Positions 1 to 9,270 of a stretch of 64,000 nucleotides of DNA are shown one piece after another. Numbering within the stretch: the first letter of the stretch is position 1; each line of letters starts with the position of its first letter. This DNA comes from Marinifilum fragile JCM 15579 (GTDB lineage: Bacteria > Bacteroidota > Bacteroidia > Bacteroidales > Marinifilaceae). The notes below the pieces were generated by a model. That model was not told where the DNA came from. It searched no databases and was given only the letters and a program-made list of their open reading frames with translations. Where the stretch lies: positions 124,001 through 188,000 of the forward strand of contig NZ_BAZX01000002.1 in NCBI RefSeq assembly GCF_001310955.1, given 5' to 3'. Position numbers and translations under genes: made by a program.

Positions 1-45
1 ATTATTACATTTCACAAGAAATATAACAAACATACCTGTAATTTA

Positions 46-1227
46 ATGATGGAATATCTCTCTAAAAGCCAAGCAAGAAAATTGGTATTGTTGTCTCAAA
101 AGTTGCCACCTGTAAATACAAAAGGGAGAGCAATTCAAAATACGCTTGATGCTATCGAGCATTTGGGCTATATCCAAATTGATACCATTTCGGTAATTCA
201 ACGTGCACATCATCATACCATTTGGGCTCGAAATCCAAAGTATCAAGCTTCACATCTCGATGACTTGCTTGCGGATAAAAAGGTATTTGAATATTGGTCG
301 CATGCAGCGGCATATCTGCCTATGCGAGATTTTCGTTTTAGTTTAATACGAAAGCATGCAATAGCAAGTGGGTCCCAAAATCACTGGTACGAAAGAGATG
401 AGAATTTAATGAAATCCATCATGAAGCGAATTGAGGAAGAAGGTCCTTTAATGGCAAAAGATTTTGAGAATACCGATAAAAAAAGAAGAGATTGGTCGAG
501 TAAACCTGCCAAAAGAGCTTTGGAGAACCTGTTTATGCAGGGAGATTTAATGATTCCTTGCAGAAATAATTTCCATAAAGTCTATGACCTTACCGAAAGG
601 GTAATTCCAAATGATATTGATGTTTCCATGCCATCCGAAGAGGAATACATTCGTTTCCTGATTGTTCGTTACCTTGAGGCAAACGGTTTGGGATTGGCTT
701 CAGAAATGGTCTACCTGTTGAAAAATACCAAATCCTTAGTAGAAAATCATTTGAAAGAAATGCACTTGAGCGGAGAGTTACTGCAAATAAAAGTAGGAGA
801 GATGAATTATTATGCTCTGCCCAATGTTCTCGAATTGTTGAATAAGCCTTTATCTCGTAGCAAACTAAAAATTCTTTCACCATTCGATAATTTGTTAATT
901 CAACGAAAGCGCATGCAAACCTTATTCGATTTCGATTACCAGATTGAATGTTACCTGCCTGAGGCCAAGCGAAAATTTGGTTATTTTTCCTTGCCAATTC
1001 TTTGGGATGGAAAATTGGTGGCCAGAATGGACTGTAAGGCTGATAGAAAGACATCAGTATTACATGTCAATCATTTGGTATTAGAAACCAATCTGAAGAA
1101 AACAGATGCTTTTTCCGAAGCCTTATCAAAAGAATTGAAAGCCTTTATGGACTTTAATGATTGCAATTCTCTGAAAGTTCACAGAACAACACCTGATTCA
1201 TTTCATGTTGCAATGGATAAGTTTTAA
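46..1227 (+). CDS. winged-helix DNA-binding protein, YcaQ/HTH_42 family
   Basis: This 393-residue protein matches the HTH_42 family, which includes the E. coli crosslink-repair DNA glycosylase YcaQ. Family-like features are the N-terminal LSKSQARKLVLLSQ, the IQIDTISVIQRAHHHTIWAR segment and the SPFDNLLIQRKR block near residue 280; the length is typical. Known family members unhook interstrand DNA crosslinks by base excision; that role here is inferred from family only. Two adjacent ATG codons (46 and 49) could serve as start. The gene stands alone, followed after about 90 bp by a cysH-like gene on the same strand. No signal peptide or membrane segment is seen. Confidence 0.85.
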   Translation: MMEYLSKSQARKLVLLSQKLPPVNTKGRAIQNTLDAIEHLGYIQIDTISVIQRAHHHTIWARNPKYQASHLDDLLADKKVFEYWSHAAAYLPMRDFRFSLIRKHAIASGSQNHWYERDENLMKSIMKRIEEEGPLMAKDFENTDKKRRDWSSKPAKRALENLFMQGDLMIPCRNNFHKVYDLTERVIPNDIDVSMPSEEEYIRFLIVRYLEANGLGLASEMVYLLKNTKSLVENHLKEMHLSGELLQIKVGEMNYYALPNVLELLNKPLSRSKLKILSPFDNLLIQRKRMQTLFDFDYQIECYLPEAKRKFGYFSLPILWDGKLVARMDCKADRKTSVLHVNHLVLETNLKKTDAFSEALSKELKAFMDFNDCNSLKVHRTTPDSFHVAMDKF

Positions 1228-1319
1228 AAGGAGTAATATCCTTGTTTTAACAATTAAAAGCAGATTTTTTTATAATTTCGTCCCTATAATTCAGAAAATA
1301 AACGATTAATAGTATAGAT

Positions 1320-1928
1320 ATGGATATTAAAGCACTTAATGAGGAATTAAGAGGAAAATCTCCAAAAGAGATTATTGAATGGGCAATTGCATATGGTAAA
1401 AAGGCTGTGGTTACCACAAACTTTAGACCTTACGAAGCCGTTATTTTGCATGCCTGTGCAGAGGTGAAAAAGGATATTCCTGTAATTTGGTGTGATTCAG
1501 GATACAATACTTCTAATACCTATCGTCATGCTGAAGAAACCATTAAGCAATTGAACCTAAATGTAAAATTGTATGTGCCTAAGCAAACAGCCGCACATCG
1601 CGATGTGGTTATGGGTATTCCTGATATCAATGATCCTAAGCACAAAGAATTTACCGAACAGGTAAAATTGGAGCCTTTCCGCAGAGCAATGGAAGAGCAC
1701 AAACCAGATGTTTGGTTCACAAACTTGAGAAAAGGTCAAACTGCTTTCCGAGATTCTATTGATATTCTTTCTCTATCAGCAGATGGAATGCTAAAAGTAA
1801 GCCCGTTTTACAACTGGAGCGACGAAGAAATGGACAAATATCTTGCTGAGAACAATTTGGGAATTGAAACCAAATATTTTGATCCAACAAAAGTTCTAGG
1901 AAACAGAGAATGTGGTCTACATGCCTAG
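1320..1928 (+). CDS. cysH: phosphoadenosine phosphosulfate reductase family protein (CysH-like)
   Basis: A 202-residue protein of the PP-loop PAPS reductase family, which reduces activated sulfate to sulfite in assimilation. The ECGLH motif near the C-terminus (Cys about residue 198) is the catalytic cysteine signature, and the N-terminal half holds the nucleotide-binding fold. The CC...CxxC cluster of [4Fe-4S] APS reductases is absent, so the PAPS-type enzyme is favoured, although the substrate cannot be proven from sequence. No other sulfate assimilation gene is nearby. A strong terminator hairpin follows 43 bp after the stop. Confidence 0.85.
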   Translation: MDIKALNEELRGKSPKEIIEWAIAYGKKAVVTTNFRPYEAVILHACAEVKKDIPVIWCDSGYNTSNTYRHAEETIKQLNLNVKLYVPKQTAAHRDVVMGIPDINDPKHKEFTEQVKLEPFRRAMEEHKPDVWFTNLRKGQTAFRDSIDILSLSADGMLKVSPFYNWSDEEMDKYLAENNLGIETKYFDPTKVLGNRECGLHA

Positions 1929-1970
1929 TGATTTAAATAGGCTTATTTAAAAGCTTAATACAAAATATTT

Positions 1971-2009
1971 AAACGCCTTCTTCCTTTTGTATGGATGGAG
2001 GCGTTTTTT
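1971..2009 (+). terminator. rho-independent terminator after cysH-like gene
   Basis: The stem AAACGCCT pairs with AGGCGTTT across a 20-nt loop and is followed by a T run. It lies 43 bp after the stop codon of the cysH-like gene. Confidence 0.75.
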
Positions 2010-2012
2010 AGT

Positions 2013-2092
2013 GCCTAAAACCGTATGAAAAGGCTTAATACCATTTGCGGGGGCATAAAACCAAATGCGGAGTCATAAAACCATTTGCGGAA
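2013..2092. repeat. four-unit 20-bp degenerate tandem repeat
   Basis: Four consecutive 20-bp units begin at 2013, 2033, 2053 and 2073, with the consensus gcataaaaccatttgcggag. The middle two differ at only a few positions and the first is divergent. There is no coding potential. It is the first part of an intergenic repeat island whose second part follows at 2133. Confidence 0.8.
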
Positions 2093-2132
2093 ACGAATCT
2101 AACCTAGTAGAGACCATTCGAAGAGGTAAACT

Positions 2133-2293
2133 ATCGATTTTACCGATTAATTTGCCAATTCTACCATAAGATTTGTCAATTTTGAGCTTGCGGAATCAAT
2201 TCTACCATCCAATATATCGATCCTACCAATAAAAAAGCCAATCCGAAGCATGATTTATCAATCCTAGCTATGAATTAAGCCAATCGAAATCTT
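2133..2293. repeat. degenerate 20-21-bp repeat island
   Basis: About seven loosely conserved 20-21-bp units, each starting with a variant of gccaattctaccat (for example at 2154, 2175, 2196, 2216, 2237 and 2258). The array abuts the 3' end of the isoprenoid-enzyme gene. Together with the preceding 20-bp array it fills the 364-bp gap; no gene was seen there. Confidence 0.6.
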
Positions 2294-3516
2294 TAAACTG
2301 CATAAAAACCTTCTTTCTTAAACTCCTCCAACTTCTTTTCGAATAGTACCGAGAAATTACTCAGTTCGGCTTTGTGTTTATCTGCAAATGAAAAACGAAA
2401 AGGGGAGTGGCGTTCGCATAAGTCTTTAAATTCTGGACTAAAATCTTTTGGGTTTGCAATTACCGAGGAAGCGAATAACAATCCAAAACTACGTTTAATC
2501 AATCCCTGGAATGCAATTTCGTTTGGATAAACTTTCTTTACTGTTGCCAAAACTTCTTTTCCCAGATGGTAGGTTTTACACAACATTCTATCGAGATATT
2601 GTGAATGCAGGTTTTTAGAGAAACAGGTAAAAACTCCTTCATACAAATCATCTCTGGCATCTTGTAAATCGTCTAATATCTGTAAATATGCACCATATTC
2701 GTAAAGAAAATGAAGCTGATCATAGCTCAATTCTCCTGCAATTAAATATCCATCGGCAATAACTGATGTTGCACCTTTGCTTACCGCAATTTCGAAACAT
2801 TCAATATCACTCATGAGTGTTTTTTTAGTCAATGCAATGCTTCTGGTTTGGGCATGATGAATATCCAGTAAACTTTCGTACACTTTGGGGTAATTGCTTC
2901 GATCATAATCGTCCTCTATCATTCCAACCAATTGATAGATTTTTTCTTCCGCTTCGCTTTTTGCAATTACCTCTTCGCCTTTTAATCGCAGCTCAAAACG
3001 TTCCGAAAATTCAATTTTATCATGATGGGAGATTCTTCGGGAATCGATAAAATTATCGGTATACGGATAAAGAAGACTATAGGCCAAAGTAGATGAAGTA
3101 GTTTCAACAGGATATCCAAACAAGGCTTGAAGACCAAAAACAATCCACTGGTTTCTTAAGGCCTGAAAAAGTTCCTCATTGCCCAAGTTCGAGTCAAATT
3201 GAAGGGCTTTTCGGATAAAATCTTTAGTGGCATGAATCATATCATCCGAAAAAATCAGTTGTAATTGATCATTGGAGTACGATAACTCCTCTTTAAAGAA
3301 GGATTTGCACTTTTTAAAAAGCAATTCATTTTCGAGGTTCTCTTTTTCGCTGTTCGATTTTACAAAGCTGAGAAATCGTTCACACTTTAATTCCCAAATG
3401 TATTTCTCAATAAAAGAGAATTTTGGCTTATTGGCAGGGAATTCTTCCATGCAATTTAGCCATTTGTTTATGAATTGATTTAGAAACTTGTTGTATGCTT
3501 TTGTGTGGTCAATCAT
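2293..3516 (-). CDS. class 1 isoprenoid biosynthesis enzyme-like protein
   Basis: This 407-residue soluble protein carries two acidic motifs expected of the all-alpha trans-prenyltransferase/terpene synthase fold: DNFID at about residues 154-158 and LDDLQDARDD at about residues 281-290. These would bind Mg2+ and a diphosphate substrate. It is longer than usual farnesyl or geranylgeranyl diphosphate synthases, and the first motif is DNxxD rather than DDxxD, so it may be a terpene cyclase-like or divergent enzyme. No methyltransferase, P450 or other terpene gene is adjacent, so the product cannot be named. It is monocistronic, between repeat DNA and a divergently read dehydrogenase. Confidence 0.65.
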   Translation of the reverse strand: MIDHTKAYNKFLNQFINKWLNCMEEFPANKPKFSFIEKYIWELKCERFLSFVKSNSEKENLENELLFKKCKSFFKEELSYSNDQLQLIFSDDMIHATKDFIRKALQFDSNLGNEELFQALRNQWIVFGLQALFGYPVETTSSTLAYSLLYPYTDNFIDSRRISHHDKIEFSERFELRLKGEEVIAKSEAEEKIYQLVGMIEDDYDRSNYPKVYESLLDIHHAQTRSIALTKKTLMSDIECFEIAVSKGATSVIADGYLIAGELSYDQLHFLYEYGAYLQILDDLQDARDDLYEGVFTCFSKNLHSQYLDRMLCKTYHLGKEVLATVKKVYPNEIAFQGLIKRSFGLLFASSVIANPKDFSPEFKDLCERHSPFRFSFADKHKAELSNFSVLFEKKLEEFKKEGFYAV

Positions 3517-3793
3517 CTGGTAATTTGTTCATTTACTGATACAAATTGAGAAAAATATCCGAAGCATGAAATTTAAATCGTTCAAAGCCAATAATTGCCT
3601 GCTGAATGCATTTTTTGCACAGCTATGGCAGGATATCAGACCTTAATTCGTTGATTCTGAAAAATGAAATCTTTACTTTAGCAGTTTAATTTTTAAAATT
3701 TTATCAAACTGTAAGTGGATATCAGTCCAGATTAGTTAAATGATTTTGCATTTTACTGTTTGCTGATCACTGCTTACTGATTACTGTCAAAAT

Positions 3794-4738
3794 ATGAAAT
3801 TCACAATACTTGAACCAATCGGAATGACCGCCTGTAAATATGGTCAGTTGAAAAAAGAATTCGAAGAATTGGGACATGAGTTGGTGTTCTTTGGAGATCG
3901 AAATGAGGACGAACAAGAGCTAATCAAAAGAGCAGAGGGAGCCGATGCGATTGTAGTTAGCAATATTCCAATTACCAAAAAAATTATTGATGCCTGTCCA
4001 AAGCTTTCCATGATTTCAGTTGCTTTTACCGGAGTAGATCATATCGATATGCAGGCATGTAATGATCGAAATATTCTGGTTTCCAATGCTGCCGGGTTTT
4101 CTAATGAATCCGTTGCCGAACTTACCATTGGTATGATTTTATCGGTATACCGTAAGATTGTTGGCGGCGATGCTATGACTCGTTTTGGCGGCGATCGCGG
4201 AGGTTTTTTAGGAACAGAGCTTAATGGAAAAACTTTGGGAATAATTGGAGCTGGTGAAATAGGCCTTAGGGTGGCCGAAATTGCAAAAGTTTTCAATTGT
4301 AAGGTTCTTGCCTATAGCCGAAGCGAAAAGAGCGTAGAAGGCGTTAAATTCGTCGATAAGGAGACTTTATTAAAGGAGTCGGACATTGTATCATTGCATG
4401 TGCCATTAACACCGGAAACAAAAGGATTAATGGGCAAGGAAGAATTCCAATTAATGAAACCAAACGCAATTCTAATTAATACAGCTCGTGGCCCTGTGGT
4501 GAATAGCGATGCCTTGTGTTGGGCTTTGGAAGAATCAGAAATTGCAGGAGCAGCTGTTGATGTATACGAAAAAGAACCACCATTGGATAAAGAACATGTT
4601 TTGTTTACTGCACCAAACCTAATTATGCTTCCGCACATTGCCTATGCAACCAACGAATCATTCGAAAAACGAATTGATATCGTAATGGAAAATATAAAAT
4701 TGTGGTTACAAGGCAAACCAAGAAATATAATGAATTAG
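3794..4738 (+). CDS. D-isomer specific 2-hydroxyacid dehydrogenase
   Basis: A 314-residue NAD(P)-dependent dehydrogenase of the D-2-hydroxyacid family. The Rossmann motif GIIGAGEIG lies at about residues 149-157. Catalytic candidates are Arg232 in NTARG, Glu261 in YEKEPP and His281 in LPHIAYAT. The length matches the two-domain catalytic core without the ACT domain of long 3-phosphoglycerate dehydrogenases, so glyoxylate/hydroxypyruvate reductase, D-lactate dehydrogenase and short SerA-like activities all remain possible. It is transcribed alone and converges on the next gene, with a shared hairpin between them. Confidence 0.85.
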   Translation: MKFTILEPIGMTACKYGQLKKEFEELGHELVFFGDRNEDEQELIKRAEGADAIVVSNIPITKKIIDACPKLSMISVAFTGVDHIDMQACNDRNILVSNAAGFSNESVAELTIGMILSVYRKIVGGDAMTRFGGDRGGFLGTELNGKTLGIIGAGEIGLRVAEIAKVFNCKVLAYSRSEKSVEGVKFVDKETLLKESDIVSLHVPLTPETKGLMGKEEFQLMKPNAILINTARGPVVNSDALCWALEESEIAGAAVDVYEKEPPLDKEHVLFTAPNLIMLPHIAYATNESFEKRIDIVMENIKLWLQGKPRNIMN

Positions 4739-4754
4739 AGAATTTCCAAAAATC

Positions 4755-4786
4755 AAATCCCAAGCTCCATTTGGAATTTGGGATTT
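4755..4786. terminator. bidirectional hairpin between convergent genes
   Basis: The inverted repeat AAATCCCAA/TTGGGATTT has a 14-nt spacer and lies between the convergent dehydrogenase and TapB-like genes. T-rich flanks occur on both strands, which fits a shared terminator. Confidence 0.55.
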
Positions 4787-4799
4787 GTATTCTGGAGCT

Positions 4800-5495
4800 T
4801 TATTTTACAATCTTTACCAACTGTGTAATTCCTGTCAACTTTCCTTTCTTATTATAGGATTCACTTCGAATGGTCCCAATATCTTTCGAAATCCACATTA
4901 CATTGCGCATGGTAACATTCACAAAGCCGGTTTTACTCTGAACCTCTTCGGAAAGTTTATAGCATTTAAAATTACCCGCGGGTGTATCAATATTTTCTAA
5001 AGCTTCAACCTTTCGATTTACAATATTGGTAGTCATATTCATGTTCATTACTCCACCTTCAATCGAAATGGTAATTGATCCATCTTTTAATGATTGTCCT
5101 GGTTTTAAGTTTGGCGGATACATCAATTCATCTGTGGTAACTTTAACTTCCATATTCTGAAAAGCTTCCATTTGTTTTTGATTCAGGTACTGATCCATAT
5201 CAATGTAAAATTCATTGCCTTTACAACGGAATGTAATGGTGTCTGATAAAATTACTTTGTCTTTTGAATTTTCATCCATTGTAGTTTGTAACATGGAGTA
5301 AATGGTTTCACCACCTTTATTTTTAATCGATAGTAGTTTTTGGGAATACGAGCCTATTACTTTTCCTTTCTGATTAGTCATTTCGTAATGCAACTCGGTT
5401 CCAACCGTGTTGGGAATGTAAATGGTACATTCTTGGGCAAGTATAATATCAATGCTCAAGCATAGAATAAGAATCAGATAAAATATCTTTTTCAT
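4800..5495 (-). CDS. secreted TapB/DUF3108-like protein
   Basis: A 231-residue protein with an N-terminal signal peptide (MKKIFYLILILCLSIDIILA). The mature part is beta-rich, with alternating lines on a 'TVGTELHYEMTNQKGKVIG' theme, as in the DUF3108/TapB-like family of Bacteroidota, proteins thought to be periplasmic. The GNFKCYKLSEEV segment is typical of these families. The role is unknown. The neighbours do not suggest a pathway; the gene appears monocistronic and converges with the dehydrogenase gene. Confidence 0.6.
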   Translation of the reverse strand: MKKIFYLILILCLSIDIILAQECTIYIPNTVGTELHYEMTNQKGKVIGSYSQKLLSIKNKGGETIYSMLQTTMDENSKDKVILSDTITFRCKGNEFYIDMDQYLNQKQMEAFQNMEVKVTTDELMYPPNLKPGQSLKDGSITISIEGGVMNMNMTTNIVNRKVEALENIDTPAGNFKCYKLSEEVQSKTGFVNVTMRNVMWISKDIGTIRSESYNKKGKLTGITQLVKIVK

Positions 5496-5734
5496 GATAG
5501 TTGAATTGTGGACAAATGCCGTGGTTTAAAGTAAAAATGTACAAGTTGTCGAGTGGCAACCAATAGAGTGTATAGGATCTTTTAATTGACTATCTAATTT
5601 ATCAAATTATGACGGGTGAGAAAAATAAATTTTATCAGGATTCTTAAAATTTAAGAGTGATTGGTCTTTTTTTTAATAAAGAAGTAGCGATTTAGAAAAT
5701 CTTTGATACTTTTAAGTTTAAATCAAGTAATAAT

Positions 5735-6166
5735 ATGAAACTGGAAATAAAGGAATATCAATTTGGTGAACGTCCACAGGTAACCAGACCTGATAGAGAA
5801 ATATTAACGATTCTGGGAGAAGAAGGAATCAGAAAATTAGTAGACGATCATTACAATCTTTTGCGCGAAAGTGAAATAGGCGCTCTGTTTCCTCCTGATG
5901 ACAAAGAGTTTGAAGCAGCCAAGTTACGCTCATCAGATTTTTTCATTCAAATTTTAGGAGGACCACAATATTTCAATCAGAATCGAGGAGAACCAATGTT
6001 GGTGCGTCGTCATCGACCATTTAAAATTACGACTGAAGGAAGGAAAATCTGGCTTGAATGCTATCAGAAATTATTACCGGAACTTGGACTTTCAGATGAA
6101 CTTTTAATGTCTTATTGGGATTATCTGAATGTGTTTTCAACTTGGATGGTAAATACCGAGGAATAA
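5735..6166 (+). CDS. truncated-type globin
   Basis: A 143-residue single-domain heme protein of the truncated globin class. The segment 'FPPDDKEFEAAKLRSSDFF' covers the CD-E region and His93 in RRHRPFKI is the likely proximal heme ligand. A tail of about 20 residues precedes the globin fold. Such globins bind O2 or NO and are often linked to detoxification, but no partner gene confirms this here. An excellent terminator starts five bases after the stop codon, so the gene is monocistronic. Confidence 0.8.
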   Translation: MKLEIKEYQFGERPQVTRPDREILTILGEEGIRKLVDDHYNLLRESEIGALFPPDDKEFEAAKLRSSDFFIQILGGPQYFNQNRGEPMLVRRHRPFKITTEGRKIWLECYQKLLPELGLSDELLMSYWDYLNVFSTWMVNTEE

Positions 6167-6170
6167 AAAA

Positions 6171-6197
6171 AGAGATCTGTTTTGCAGATCTCTTTTT
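6171..6197 (+). terminator. rho-independent terminator after globin gene
   Basis: A perfect AGAGATCTG/CAGATCTCT stem with a TTTTG loop and a following T run, starting five bases downstream of the globin stop. Confidence 0.9.
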
Positions 6198-6210
6198 AGT
6201 TATTTATGAT

Positions 6211-6435
6211 TTAGTTCTTAATGTAGCGCCCTTCTTTGTCTTTAAAGCTTCCTACTGCGATAATGATAAAATCGATTAGGGTCCAAATACCAAACCCACC
6301 TAAGGTTAATAGCATTAATATTCCGGTTCCAATTTTACCAGCATAAAAACGGTGTACACCTAATCCTCCAAGGAAAAAGCATAATAATAACATTGCCACA
6401 AAATTCTTGTCGCTTCTTTCTACAACAACTTCCAT
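6211..6435 (-). CDS. TM2 domain-containing membrane protein
   Basis: A 74-residue protein with two hydrophobic helices (about residues 12-28 and 35-60) joined by the TM2 signature GGLGVHRFYAGKIGTGILML. TM2 proteins are small inner-membrane proteins of uncertain function. It ends just after the globin terminator, so the two genes converge. A palindromic terminator lies further upstream, between it and queA, so it is probably expressed separately. Confidence 0.9.
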   Translation of the reverse strand: MEVVVERSDKNFVAMLLLCFFLGGLGVHRFYAGKIGTGILMLLTLGGFGIWTLIDFIIIAVGSFKDKEGRYIKN

Positions 6436-6506
6436 AGTTAAATTTTAATTTGTTAAACGAATATACAAAATAGCAAAAATTATCACATCCAATGCTAATG
6501 CTACAT

Positions 6507-6542
6507 AAAAAAAGCTGATGATTAATCAATCACCAGCTTTTT
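6507..6542 (-). terminator. terminator downstream of queA
   Basis: A 15-bp, nearly perfect inverted repeat around AAAAAGCTG...CAGCTTTTT with a 4-nt loop. It sits 22 bp after the queA stop on the minus strand and can work in both directions. Confidence 0.75.
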
Positions 6543-6563
6543 AAAATTATATTTTAGATGTTC

Positions 6564-7613
6564 TTATAAGATCAACATTGCATCACCGTAAGTTCCAAAT
6601 CTGTATTTTTCTTTAATCGCCTCTTGGTAAGCAGCCATTACATTTTCATAACCTCCAAATGCACAAACCATCATCATTAAAGTAGAAAGTGGCAAGTGGA
6701 AGTTGGTAATCATTCTGTTTGGTACATGGAATTCATATGGAGGGAAAATAAACTTATTGGTCCATCCTTCATATGGTTTCAAAGTTCCCATAGTTGATAC
6801 CGAACTTTCAAGAGTTCTCATTACGGTTGTACCAACTGCACAAACATTTTTCTTTTTCTTTTTAGCCGAGTTTACTTTCTCAACCGCTTCTTCTTCGATA
6901 AAGATTTGCTCAGAATCCATTTTGTGTTTGGTCAAATCTTCTACGTCAACAGTACGGAAATTACCCAAACCAACATGTAGTGTTACCTCAGCAAAATCGA
7001 TACCTTTAATTTCCAAACGCTTCATTAACTCACGGCTAAAGTGCATACCAGCTGTTGGAGCAGCAACTGCACCTTCATGTTTTGCAAAAATGGTTTGGTA
7101 ACGATCAGCATCTTCAGGTTCAACTGAACGATCGATGAATTTTGGAAGTGGAGTTTCTCCTAATCCGAAAAGAGTTTTTTTGAATTCATCGTATGGTCCA
7201 TCGTATAAGAAACGAAGCGTTCTACCTCTTGAGGTTGTATTATCAATAACTTCGGCAACCAACAAATCGTCATCGCCAAAGTACAATTTATTACCAATTC
7301 TGATTTTACGAGCCGGATCAACCAAAACATCCCATAGTCTTTGTTCGCGATTTAATTCGCGCAACAAAAATACTTCAATTTCGGCACCTGTTTTCTCTTT
7401 GTTACCATACAAACGAGCAGGAAATACTTTGGTATTGTTGAACACCATAACATCTTCATCATCGAAATAATCGATTAAATCTTTAAAGATTTTGTGTTCA
7501 ATTTTACCTGTATCTTTGTGAAGTACCATTAAACGAGATTCATCTCTGTTATAGGCTGGATGTAAAGCAATAAGTTCTGTAGGTAATTTATACTTAAACT
7601 TAGATAACTTCAT
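6564..7613 (-). CDS. queA: S-adenosylmethionine:tRNA ribosyltransferase-isomerase
   Basis: A full-length (349-residue) QueA, which transfers the ribosyl part of S-adenosylmethionine to preQ1 in tRNA and isomerises it to epoxyqueuosine. Diagnostic segments are [16 protein letters not shown] near residue 60, [18 protein letters not shown] near residue 175 and VGLGNFRTV near residue 220. The N-terminus ([19 protein letters not shown]) aligns with known starts. It is the last gene of the conserved ftsX-DUF3098-uppP-truB-queA run and is followed by a strong terminator. Confidence 0.97.
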   Translation of the reverse strand: MKLSKFKYKLPTELIALHPAYNRDESRLMVLHKDTGKIEHKIFKDLIDYFDDEDVMVFNNTKVFPARLYGNKEKTGAEIEVFLLRELNREQRLWDVLVDPARKIRIGNKLYFGDDDLLVAEVIDNTTSRGRTLRFLYDGPYDEFKKTLFGLGETPLPKFIDRSVEPEDADRYQTIFAKHEGAVAAPTAGMHFSRELMKRLEIKGIDFAEVTLHVGLGNFRTVDVEDLTKHKMDSEQIFIEEEAVEKVNSAKKKKKNVCAVGTTVMRTLESSVSTMGTLKPYEGWTNKFIFPPYEFHVPNRMITNFHLPLSTLMMMVCAFGGYENVMAAYQEAIKEKYRFGTYGDAMLIL

Positions 7614-7696
7614 AAGGCTGACTGACTTTTAAAAATATATTTTTTTGTTACTGCAAAAAGCGAAGCTTTCCTTTTTACGAAAAAGTTGCAAGATAG

Positions 7697-8401
7697 TTAT
7701 AAATTTTCTAAGAATTTTATAAAATCTTCAATTTCAATAGCATCGTCGATTTTGAAATCGCCAATTTGAGTGCGTTGCAGAGCTGTTAAGTGAGCACCAC
7801 TGTTTAAAGCCTGACCAATGTCACGTGCTAAAGCTCTGATATAGGTTCCTTTACTGCAAACCACTCTAATCTTCAGAACATTTTTGGCAAATTCGAGAAC
7901 TTCGATTTCATCGATCACCAAAGTTTTCTTCTTGATTTCGACCTCCTGACCTTTTCGGGCATATTCGTAGGCACGTTTACCGTTTACCTTAACTGCCGAA
8001 TAATCTGGTGGTCGTTGCTCAATACTTCCAATAAAACCTTTTAATGTTTCATCAACCAGTTCACGAGTAATGTGCTCTGTTGGATATTCCTGATCGATTT
8101 CTGTTTCCAAATCGAAGGAAGGAGTGGTTGCTCCTAATTGCAAAGTGGCAATGTATTCTTTCACCTGCGATTGATAAGTATCAATCTTTTTGGTGTATTT
8201 TCCAACACAAACAATCATCAATCCGGTAGCCAAAGGATCCAATGTTCCTGCATGACCAACCTTAATTTTTTTCACACGAAGCTTGTGCTTGATTTTGAAC
8301 TTTACTTTGTTCACCAAGTCAAACGAAGTCCACTCATATGGCTTATTCAGCAGAATAAAAGCACCTTGTTGAAAGTCATTGTCGGTTTCGAATCGAATCA
8401 T
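7697..8401 (-). CDS. truB: tRNA pseudouridine(55) synthase TruB
   Basis: TruB converts U55 of the tRNA T-loop to pseudouridine. The catalytic motif GHAGTLDPLATGLM holds the nucleophilic aspartate, and SKGTYIRALARDIG and RPPDYSAVKVNGKRAYEYAR are family segments. The frame is open up to an ATG at 8446, but that start would overlap uppP by 20 bp and add 15 residues with no family match; the ATG at 8401 (MIRFETDNDF) is preferred and gives 234 residues. It lies 25 bp downstream of uppP in the same operon. Confidence 0.95.
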   Translation of the reverse strand: MIRFETDNDFQQGAFILLNKPYEWTSFDLVNKVKFKIKHKLRVKKIKVGHAGTLDPLATGLMIVCVGKYTKKIDTYQSQVKEYIATLQLGATTPSFDLETEIDQEYPTEHITRELVDETLKGFIGSIEQRPPDYSAVKVNGKRAYEYARKGQEVEIKKKTLVIDEIEVLEFAKNVLKIRVVCSKGTYIRALARDIGQALNSGAHLTALQRTQIGDFKIDDAIEIEDFIKFLENL

Positions 8402-8426
8402 TAGAAGTGATTTGCCATTTTTACAA

Positions 8427-9215
8427 TTAGGCTGCAAAAATAGCAATTACTCCGATAATCAGGCAATAAATGGCAAAATAGATTAGTTTTCCTTTCTTTA
8501 CCAGCTTAATCATCCAGCTGCAAGCAAGTAGTCCAGAGATAAAAGCTGCAAAGAAACCAACGATTAAAGGTGTGACTTCAATGTTGCCATGAGAAGTAAA
8601 TTCGCCACTTGCCAAACTCAGAATATTTTCACCGATAATAGGAACTAACACCATTAGAAAGGAAAATTTTGCAATATCTGCTTTTTTATTTCCGAGCAAT
8701 AATCCTGTTGCGATAGTAGCTCCTGAACGTGAAATACCAGGTAGAATGGCAAAAGTTTGAGCTAACCCGATGATCAAGGCATCTTTGAAGGATATTTCTT
8801 TGTCTTTTTGTTTGGCATAGTAGGTAAATCCTAGCAAAGTTGCTGTTACCAATAACATGCAACCTACCAAAAGCAAAATACCATTGTTATCGAAAAGTGC
8901 TGATACTTCGTCTTTGAAGAAAATACCAACAATTCCAATTGGAATCATTGATACTGCTATTTTAAAAAGATATTGGGTAGATTCATTCCATTGGAAATGA
9001 AAAACATCCTTAACCAATGAAATAATATCCTTTCTAAACACAATAATGGTACTAAGTACTGTTGCACCATGAACAATTACAGTAAATGCAAGATTATTTT
9101 CAGCGTCAACGCCCAAAAGAGCTTTTCCAAGTTCAAGATGGCCACTGCTACTAACTGGTAAAAATTCAGTAAGTCCCTGGAGTAATCCAAGGATTAAGGC
9201 TTCAATCCAATTCAT
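8427..9215 (-). CDS. uppP: undecaprenyl-diphosphate phosphatase
   Basis: An integral membrane phosphatase of 262 residues that recycles undecaprenyl diphosphate to the monophosphate carrier used for peptidoglycan and surface-glycan synthesis. Family motifs are [16 protein letters not shown] near residue 15 and [14 protein letters not shown] near residue 160, with multiple hydrophobic helices between them. It lies between DUF3098 and truB, an order common in Bacteroidota. The same lipid carrier would serve the glycan genes at 10.7-17.7 kb. Confidence 0.96.
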   Translation of the reverse strand: MNWIEALILGLLQGLTEFLPVSSSGHLELGKALLGVDAENNLAFTVIVHGATVLSTIIVFRKDIISLVKDVFHFQWNESTQYLFKIAVSMIPIGIVGIFFKDEVSALFDNNGILLLVGCMLLVTATLLGFTYYAKQKDKEISFKDALIIGLAQTFAILPGISRSGATIATGLLLGNKKADIAKFSFLMVLVPIIGENILSLASGEFTSHGNIEVTPLIVGFFAAFISGLLACSWMIKLVKKGKLIYFAIYCLIIGVIAIFAA

Positions 9216-9270
9216 AAAATTAAGTAGTGTGTTTTTCCGATAGTTAATTCGGAATCAGATAGGTAGTATG

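Noticed and set aside
590..1054. A 154-residue minus-strand ORF
   Set aside because: It lies fully inside the well-supported winged-helix gene on the other strand.
1242..1280. Promoter of the cysH-like gene (TTG and TAATTTCG)
   Set aside because: The spacing of 28 bp is too long and the -7 box has a mismatch, so I did not list it.
8402..8446. Longer start of truB at 8446
   Set aside because: It would overlap uppP by 20 bp and add residues with no family match; 8401 fits the usual TruB N-terminus better.
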